A stretch of 64,000 nt of DNA from Yoonia maritima. Lineage in GTDB: Bacteria; Pseudomonadota; Alphaproteobacteria; Rhodobacterales; Rhodobacteraceae. The notes beneath the pieces were generated by a model. That model did not search any database, was not told the DNA's origin, and saw only the letters and a list, made by a program, of their open reading frames with translations. Positions 59,501 through 64,000 of the stretch are shown here, in pieces. A program made the translations under genes and the position numbers. The first letter of the stretch is position 1, and every line of letters begins with the position of its first letter. The stretch covers positions 1 through 64,000 of the forward strand of contig NZ_CM009490.1 of NCBI RefSeq assembly GCF_002933395.1, written 5' to 3'.

Positions 59501-60238
59501 CGCACGTAATGTGGCCGATGTTTCTTCGGATTGTTTGAACAGATAGTTCAGAAATTCAGGAGAAGTTACAAAGCTTTGCTTTTTCAAACCTTTCAGAGCC
59601 ATGTTACGCCCCTTGCCATCGCAGCGGTCCAGAGCGGTCATTAAGCTGGTTGGCTGGAATTGGCTCCATGTGGTTTCGTTCTTGGAGAGCTTTAGGTTGA
59701 GGCTTCGGTTTGAATAGCGTTCAGTTGGCAGAATAAATGTGATGATGTCCGCATCTGTGCCACCAAGTATTTCGACGGCTTTACGCAGGTCCGCCCATGA
59801 CGTTGGTGTTTCCGTTTTAATGTTATGTCTGCGCTTTAGCACCTCTAGCAGAATGCGTATGTCTTCTGGGATCGTGTCTAAATGGCCTTGGCTTTTCCCG
59901 GTATATGTCGAAACGCCCCAATTCATCGCAACGCGTAGTTCAGCATAGCGCGCGAGCCGTTCTGGATGCCCGCCTAAGACAAAGCACAGGTCATTTGTCG
60001 CACTGGCCGCTTTCGAGTCTGTACGACCGGGCAAAAAGTTAGAGTTCTTAGCCATCATGGTCTTGATGTCGGCAAGGACGGCCCGATCTTCACCCGTGAG
60101 GAAGAATAATTCTGCACGTGCAGGGAGCCCGGATTTTAACGCATTCAGGTAGCGAAATGGCGATATGTCTTCTTGTGAAGAAGGTTGGCTTGGTTTGACG
60201 GTCTGCCCCATAAGGCCTTGTAGAATACGGCGTAGCAC
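56546..60238 (-). CDS. DUF4132 protein with HEAT-like repeats, paralogue 1 (YehI/MolR-like)
   Basis: A 1230-residue protein, first in the six-gene operon. HEAT-like repeats include DKRQAVRANAARFLADRGAKSALPALTKRLKTEKSEL-type units around 620-680. The region GSPLFGLYFDQMTPQSVSEVADWVLNSWVSYDT mirrors the paralogue's FEIYLDQLKPDSAAAFSKWVFDSWIAYDT, showing ancient duplication with strong divergence. A C-terminal DUF4132-type segment ends the chain. The start is a GTG at 60238 with AGGGAG twelve bases upstream, so an ATG at 60211 is also possible. No enzymatic motif was recognised. Confidence 0.8.
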   Translation of the reverse strand: MLRRILQGLMGQTVKPSQPSSQEDISPFRYLNALKSGLPARAELFFLTGEDRAVLADIKTMMAKNSNFLPGRTDSKAASATNDLCFVLGGHPERLARYAELRVAMNWGVSTYTGKSQGHLDTIPEDIRILLEVLKRRHNIKTETPTSWADLRKAVEILGGTDADIITFILPTERYSNRSLNLKLSKNETTWSQFQPTSLMTALDRCDGKGRNMALKGLKKQSFVTSPEFLNYLFKQSEETSATLRATAVDLLREHNGATVEPMAADTLKSKKATARAFGVQVLGMLGTPSALAMLKAHKDTEKSQTVLTALELFVGAPVVETKTIENGYIDIHGAHITLPPHIELIDDGSAPLDESFNAQFHPIEEKMRQDAETRYQNSYDYWIKQNKKHSEPTKDKVLPIGPAWFEVLNVPVTIKPAGRHTTGHRLPHKHRDSVAPVIEVALDKLPLRRVIDLACRNAYTLSSILTWTDDVLNTYVQNAITDGRISLSQLVTIAEENHVSSTNYAKNDEIGYDGNYLTEVIYPQSYYHGRYTVPRGIWAIAASHLPILIEKLPPRGSDIKTAIRAMEVIADFPSLPADLVQPLLFVAIDDRARLREPAQKLLADAPGIDDQLIAILSDKRQAVRANAARFLADRGAKSALPALTKRLKTEKSELARADLISAVSRLGGDTTPYLGRDALIKEAQKFVEKLPNEKLNWLPLSTAPSLKWKDKTTADPVVLDGWLRLALKLKSPLGSPLFGLYFDQMTPQSVSEVADWVLNSWVSYDTDRPVGEAARTKAAEMAKHMVAQQNNWMALAGYTEQQIAEQILRGMSSGYPNSGADSKGILALAHRATSAKAGPLIATYLKQHGKRVSQAKALVETLYGMGTQDAVQVLVATATRFKQRTVRELAETLVSELAEARGWTQDELADRSVPTGGFEDDGTMLLEVGEDAKPYTARLSSDLTVKLYNPQGKEVKSIPAGKDANTKESKSLLSTAKKTIKTAQAQQQARLYDAMISSRSWERQAWQDDLTKHPIMQRLIERVIWRGLDDNGAFITGLRLTPEGEVLNAAGDDVDLSTISKIDIAHTANLSEDDRNEWLQHLKDFEVKPLFPQVSRPVRTLTDAQSKDTKLSDREGWLMTTFKLRSAAKKAGYDRAPIGDGGGFDAYRKEFRGAQIWADLYFTGSYVSEDDIPAAIRHMQFTQMGEGGRGRALTLEKVPALLLSEVWNDMHEMAKSGAFDPEWEKKGLY

Positions 60239-60335
60239 TCGTTAATATCTCCCTGAAATCGAACCCTCGGCGCGCAAAGGTTGATCGTAAGGTGATGGAA
60301 ACACAGGCGTTTGAAAAGAAAAATCTGCAGGGGTT

Positions 60336-60361
60336 CGTGCCGCGCCGTTTGGCGCGACACG
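60336..60361. terminator. Terminator hairpin between the dehydrogenase and DUF4132 operon
   Basis: An 11-bp stem with one mismatch-like G-U position (CGTGCCGCGCC / GGCGCGACACG) and GTTT loop. On the plus strand it is followed by GGTTTTTATTT. On the minus strand, the direction of the dehydrogenase gene, a T-rich run comes 12 nt later. It probably isolates the two minus-strand units. Confidence 0.6.
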
Positions 60362-60370
60362 GGTTTTTAT

Positions 60371-61387
60371 TTATACGCGTAGCATTGTTTTGATGGCACG
60401 GCGTTCGTCCATCGCCTTATAGCCTTCGGCGACTTGCGCGAGGGGGAGTTCAAGATCAAACACTTTGCCAGGGGCGATTTCACCTTTTAGGACCATGTCC
60501 ATCAAATTGGGCAGATAGCGGCGTACCGGCGCTGGCCCGCCAAACAGACGTTTTTGCGCAAAGAATAACCCTTCGCCTGTGAACGTTACCTCGTGTGGGA
60601 CACCAACAAAGCCGACAGAACCGCCGGGACGGCAGACGCCCATTGCCTGATCCATTGACTGCTGCAATCCAACACATTCCAGCACCGCATCCGCGCCAAC
60701 GCCATTGGTCAGTTCAAGCACATCGCTGATCCCTTCTTCGCCGCGCGTTTCGACGATGTCCGTTGCACCGTATTCCAATGCCAGCTTTTGTCGGTCTTTA
60801 TGGCGGCTCATGGCGATGATCCGTTCCGCGCCCTGAAGCTTAGCAGATAGAACGCCCATCAGCCCAACCGCGCCATCACCCACGACAACGGCTGTGGATC
60901 CTGCTTTTACGCCTGCGGCTTCGGCCGCGTAATACCCCGTGCCAAGTACATCAGATACCGCAAGCATATGTGGGATTTGATCGTCTGTTGGCAGTTCATC
61001 TGTGGCAACCAATGTCCCATCGGCAAGTGGCACGCGTGCATAGGGCGCTTGGGCACCTGTCATGAATTCGCGTTGATCGCATGATGAAGGGAACCCAAAT
61101 TGGCAGTGTGGGCATGTGTTGTCGGATAGAACAAACGATCCGACCACGAATTGCCCCGGTTTAACAGATTTCACGTCAGCGCCGACTTCGACCACCACGC
61201 CGCAGTATTCGTGACCCATATGCATAGGCTGAGAAAAGTCGCCGTGCCCGCGATAGGGCCATAGATCGGAACCGCAAATGCAGGTCGCCGAAAGTTGGAT
61301 AATTGCATCTGTAGATTTAAGAATTTTAGGGTCATCGACGGTGTCAAAGCGGACATCACCGGGACCATGCATTACTGTCGCTTTCAT
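60371..61387 (-). CDS. Zinc-dependent alcohol dehydrogenase-family oxidoreductase
   Basis: A 338-residue medium-chain dehydrogenase. Catalytic zinc ligands appear in CICGSDLWPYRG and GHEYCG. The structural zinc lobe DNTCPHCQFGFPSSC retains only some of the usual four Cys, so it may be incomplete. The Rossmann motif is VVVGDGAVGLMGV. The substrate is unknown. The divergent LysR gene 378 bp away is the probable regulator. Members of this group are often annotated as threonine-dehydrogenase-like or general aldehyde/alcohol dehydrogenases. Confidence 0.88.
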   Translation of the reverse strand: MKATVMHGPGDVRFDTVDDPKILKSTDAIIQLSATCICGSDLWPYRGHGDFSQPMHMGHEYCGVVVEVGADVKSVKPGQFVVGSFVLSDNTCPHCQFGFPSSCDQREFMTGAQAPYARVPLADGTLVATDELPTDDQIPHMLAVSDVLGTGYYAAEAAGVKAGSTAVVVGDGAVGLMGVLSAKLQGAERIIAMSRHKDRQKLALEYGATDIVETRGEEGISDVLELTNGVGADAVLECVGLQQSMDQAMGVCRPGGSVGFVGVPHEVTFTGEGLFFAQKRLFGGPAPVRRYLPNLMDMVLKGEIAPGKVFDLELPLAQVAEGYKAMDERRAIKTMLRV

Positions 61388-61765
61388 ATTTTTTCCTTGG
61401 TTTGGGTGACGCGCATCGGGAGGAAGGACGCGTCAGGGTTTCAATAGGGATTTGCCATTACCGACAAGCGCAAGGGCAAGCAGCGCGAGGAAGATGCTGC
61501 CTGTAAAGGTCGCGTAAATGCTGATCGAGTCAAGCAAAGCGTCATGGACAAAACAGCGTTGTCAGCGTTTGTGATCGCTGATGGGGATGGATCGTTGGGG
61601 TTGTCATGCAGGTGCCTGGTTATTGCGCGCCTTCACGAGTTAAGGCGCGTTGTGAACCGCGACTATGGCCGAACCATTCATTGCGCCAATGAATAAAATT
61701 CATGAATAGGGGTTTTGGTTAGCGCGAAATATAAATAATCTGGGTCCGCAGCGTAGGTAGTATGA
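61388..61765. other. Intergenic region between dehydrogenase and LysR, with a possible gene remnant
   Basis: The gap holds the divergent promoters and, on the minus strand near 61435-61540, about 33 codons ending in a membrane-helix-like segment (ATFTGSIFLALLALALVG) before a stop. A stop interrupts the frame upstream and no family is recognised, so it may be the tail of a decayed membrane-protein gene. The region close to lysR is AT-rich, with an ATTCATTGCGCCAATGAAT inverted repeat (61677-61695), a plausible LysR or RNA-polymerase target. Confidence 0.4.
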
Positions 61766-62671
61766 ATGAAACGAGATGATATTGCGGATTTGACGGCTTT
61801 TGTCGCTGTCGTCGAAGAAGGGAGCTTTACCCAAGCGGCGGTTCGGCTTGGCGTATCGCAATCTGCAGTTAGTCATACCATCCGCAGGGTCGAAGCAGCG
61901 CTTGGCTTTCGTTTATTGAACCGGACTTCGCGAAGCGTGTCGACCACGGACATGGGTGAAAAGCTGCTTGCTACATTGCGTCCGGGACTGGCCGAGATTG
62001 AAACACGGATTGAAGAACTGCGTAGCCTTGGAGACAGCCCAAGCGGACATATACGGCTGACCACATCAATGACTGCGGCGCGCATGATCCTTTGGCCGGT
62101 GATGACAAGGCTTGTGAGCGATTATCCTGAAATCCAGATTGAGCTGAACACCAACGCCCGACTAGCGGATTTGGCAGAAGGGCGGTTTGACGCGGCGGTC
62201 CGACTGGCCGAGGCCGTGCCGCCCGATTTAATTGCAGTCCCTGTCGGCCCCGCGATTGAGATGGCCGCAGTGGGTACGCCTGCATATTTTGCACAACGTG
62301 GCGTTCCACAGGTACCTTCTGATTTGGATGACCATGACTGCATCACGATGCGGTTTGGCACGGATACGCCGCCTTATGACTGGGAATTCGAAAAGGATGG
62401 GCAAGAGCAGATAAAGCGCGTGTCTGGACCGTTCATTTTCAACGAAGGTGATTTTTGCATAGACGCTGCGCGGGCCGGTTACGGTATCGCCTTTGTGACC
62501 CTTTCCGAAGTGCAGGCGGAAATCGATAGGGGGACTTTGCAACGGGTGCTGGCCGATTGGTGCCCCCCCTTTGACGGTTTTCAAATTTGCTATCTAAGCC
62601 GCCGCCAGATGAATTCGGCGTTTCGGTTGTTGTTGGATCGGTTACGCGATCAAAACGCCGCGGGCGATTAA
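61766..62671 (+). CDS. LysR-family transcriptional regulator
   Basis: A 301-residue LysR regulator with the N-terminal winged HTH (GSFTQAAVRLGVSQSAVSHTIRRVEAALG, residues about 18-48) and the two-lobed effector domain from about 90. The ARAGYGIAFV segment near 235-245 is typical of the AraC-type-ester/CrgA branch. It is divergent from the zinc dehydrogenase, the usual arrangement for a LysR regulator and its target. The inducer is unknown. The start ATG lies in a TATGAATGAAACG context, and another out-of-frame ATG four bases earlier is ignored. Confidence 0.92.
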   Translation: MKRDDIADLTAFVAVVEEGSFTQAAVRLGVSQSAVSHTIRRVEAALGFRLLNRTSRSVSTTDMGEKLLATLRPGLAEIETRIEELRSLGDSPSGHIRLTTSMTAARMILWPVMTRLVSDYPEIQIELNTNARLADLAEGRFDAAVRLAEAVPPDLIAVPVGPAIEMAAVGTPAYFAQRGVPQVPSDLDDHDCITMRFGTDTPPYDWEFEKDGQEQIKRVSGPFIFNEGDFCIDAARAGYGIAFVTLSEVQAEIDRGTLQRVLADWCPPFDGFQICYLSRRQMNSAFRLLLDRLRDQNAAGD

Positions 62672-62899
62672 CTGCACTGGTGGTTTGGGGCTGCTGCCTG
62701 ATATTTCACCACATCGGCGCACGGAACTGTGAATTTCGATCAACTCATTGTGAAATAAAGGGAATTCATCGATTGTGCGTCAATTCACCACGGGGCGTGT
62801 CCCGATAGCATAGGCGTAGGCCGCGAATGTAACTCGTGTTCCGGTCTGCCGGTGACCTCCCAGTCTGGCAGATGTCGGACAAGAAGAAGAGGCACGCAC

Positions 62900-63976
62900 T
62901 TGTTCAAATATATCAAATACTTGCTGGCATTGGCGGGCGCATTTGCGCTTTCTGGGTGTCAGTACCACATCTTATCCCCGCAGGGTTGGGTCGGCATCCA
63001 AGAGCGTAATCTTTTGGTTATTGCGACATTGCTGATGCTGATCATTATTATCCCGGTTTTGATCATGGCAGTCTATTTTCCGCTAAAGTATCGCGCGGAC
63101 CGATCGGATCTATCGGACTATGACCCGACCTTTGAACATTCCAACAAAATCGAAGTCGCTGTTTGGGGTATCCCGATCCTGATTACTGCAGCGCTTGGCT
63201 GGTACACATATGTTTATACGCACCGGCTTGATCCGTATCGTCCGCTTGATCATTTGCAGGCTGGCATCCCGATCGAGGTCGACGCGGTGTCGTTGGATTG
63301 GAAATGGCTGTTTATCTACCCGGAATTTGGCGTTGCATCGGTGAACGAATTGGCCGTGCCGGTGGGGCGGCCAGTGAATTTTCGCCTGACCTCTTCTACG
63401 GTGATGAATACCCTGTCGATCCCGGCATTGGGTGGCATGGTCTATTCGATGGCAGGGATGGAAACCCAGTTGCATCTGGTTGCTGACGCGCCGGGTGTGT
63501 TTCCGGGGCGGTCGGCGCATTATTCCGGCCCTGGGTTTTCCCATATGACGTTCGATACACTGTCGATGTCTGACGCTGATTTCAACAGTTGGATCGCAAA
63601 CGCGAAGTCGGATGGCACCGATCTGGGCCGCGAAACCTATCTTACATTGGAAAAGCCAAGCATTGCTGACCCAGTTCGTTACTTTGCCACGGTCGAGGAT
63701 GGTCTGTTCGATCATGTGGTTGAAATGTGCGTCGATGGCGGCACCGTTTGTGCGGGCCAGATCATGACGCAAGACAAGACGGGCGGTGGCGGGATTGCTG
63801 GTGTCCCAAACGCGGCGGCGTATAGCTATGACAGCAAACGCGCCATCGACGGGTTTGGCGCGTTGATAGACCTGCCGACCCTCAACCCCGAAGCCTTTTA
63901 CGAGGCTTTTTTAAACTCTCCCGATTATATTTGCGGCCCATCGGCACGCAAGGAGGCCGTTAGTCATGTCAATTGA
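62900..63976 (+). CDS. cyoA: Cytochrome bo-type ubiquinol oxidase subunit II (CyoA)
   Basis: A 358-residue lipoprotein subunit of the terminal quinol oxidase. It starts with a lipoprotein signal (FKYIKYLLALAGAFALSGC, lipobox LSGC), then two membrane helices (LLVIATLLMLIIIIPVLIM and VWGIPILITAALGW), then the periplasmic cupredoxin domain with DWKWLFIYPEFGVASVNELAVPV and SMAGMETQLHL. As in CyoA, the copper-A ligands of cytochrome c oxidases are missing, indicating a quinol substrate. The preferred start is a TTG at 62900 with AGAGG upstream. A GTG at 62852 would put a basic tail before the lipoprotein signal. A 228-bp region separates it from lysR. Confidence 0.92.
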   Translation: MFKYIKYLLALAGAFALSGCQYHILSPQGWVGIQERNLLVIATLLMLIIIIPVLIMAVYFPLKYRADRSDLSDYDPTFEHSNKIEVAVWGIPILITAALGWYTYVYTHRLDPYRPLDHLQAGIPIEVDAVSLDWKWLFIYPEFGVASVNELAVPVGRPVNFRLTSSTVMNTLSIPALGGMVYSMAGMETQLHLVADAPGVFPGRSAHYSGPGFSHMTFDTLSMSDADFNSWIANAKSDGTDLGRETYLTLEKPSIADPVRYFATVEDGLFDHVVEMCVDGGTVCAGQIMTQDKTGGGGIAGVPNAAAYSYDSKRAIDGFGALIDLPTLNPEAFYEAFLNSPDYICGPSARKEAVSHVN

Positions 63977-64000
63977 AACAATTTCACCGCTGTTTGGTCG
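63966..64000 (+). CDS. cyoB: Cytochrome bo-type ubiquinol oxidase subunit I (CyoB), first codons only
   Basis: An ATG at 63966, preceded by a perfect AAGGAGG (63950-63956), opens a frame MSIETISPLFGR that runs off the window end. It overlaps the last 11 nt of cyoA. The position and the short FGR-containing start fit CyoB, the heme-copper catalytic subunit that follows cyoA in cyo operons. Confidence 0.8.
   Translation, partial: MSIETISPLFG

Overview
The window looks like part of a large extrachromosomal replicon (plasmid or chromid) of a marine alphaproteobacterium of the Rhodobacterales/roseobacter group. The basis is the ParA-ParB pair diverging from a RepB-type initiator, the protein style of nearly every gene, the carboxyspermidine-type polyamine route and the IS30 remnant. 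I ran no database search, so family names rest on motifs, lengths and gene order.

Layout. (1) 1-0.48 kb: a truncated IS30-type transposase. (2) 0.49-23.9 kb: a catecholate siderophore locus. It has a TonB receptor, 2,3-dihydroxybenzoate synthesis (entC, isochorismatase, entA), loading enzymes (entE, a free-standing aryl carrier protein, a PPTase), a vibriobactin/agrobactin-style assembly line (a tandem-cyclization NRPS, a free-standing VibH-like condensation protein, and a second NRPS protein), a binding-protein/FecCD/ATPase importer interleaved with the NRPS genes, and a pair of fused permease-ATPase ABC proteins. (3) 24.0-29.2 kb: a complete arginine to agmatine to putrescine to carboxyspermidine to spermidine pathway, which would supply the polyamine backbone such siderophores are built on. 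(4) 29.4-36.8 kb: a MalEFGK-type sugar importer with a TIM-barrel isomerase and a Gfo/Idh/MocA dehydrogenase, controlled by a divergent LacI regulator with two perfect palindromic operators.

(5) 37.0-40.7 kb: the most unusual part, a compact four-gene RiPP-like operon. An 80-residue peptide carries three copies of a Cys/Ser/Thr-rich module. It is followed by a strong hairpin, then a stand-alone APH-fold kinase, a HopA1-like protein and a zinc-type LanC cyclase, joined by 4-nt overlaps. It reads as a lanthipeptide system with kinase, lyase and cyclase on separate proteins.

(6) 40.9-46.3 kb: the replication/partition module. It holds a nucleotidyltransferase-fold gene behind a complex dyad, parB, parA, an iteron array with 22-bp spacing, the initiator gene, and four copies of a TTTCGC(T/A)GCGAAA palindrome that are good parS candidates. 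(7) 46.3-60.2 kb: a six-gene operon of two DUF4132 paralogues, a YehL-type MoxR ATPase, a DUF5682 protein, a VWA protein and a SWIM zinc-finger protein, matching the E. coli yehI/molR-yehL-yehM-yehP-yehQ order as I recall it. (8) 60.4-64 kb: a zinc alcohol dehydrogenase with a divergent LysR regulator, then cyoA and the first codons of cyoB (cytochrome bo-type quinol oxidase). No tRNA, rRNA or CRISPR array was seen.
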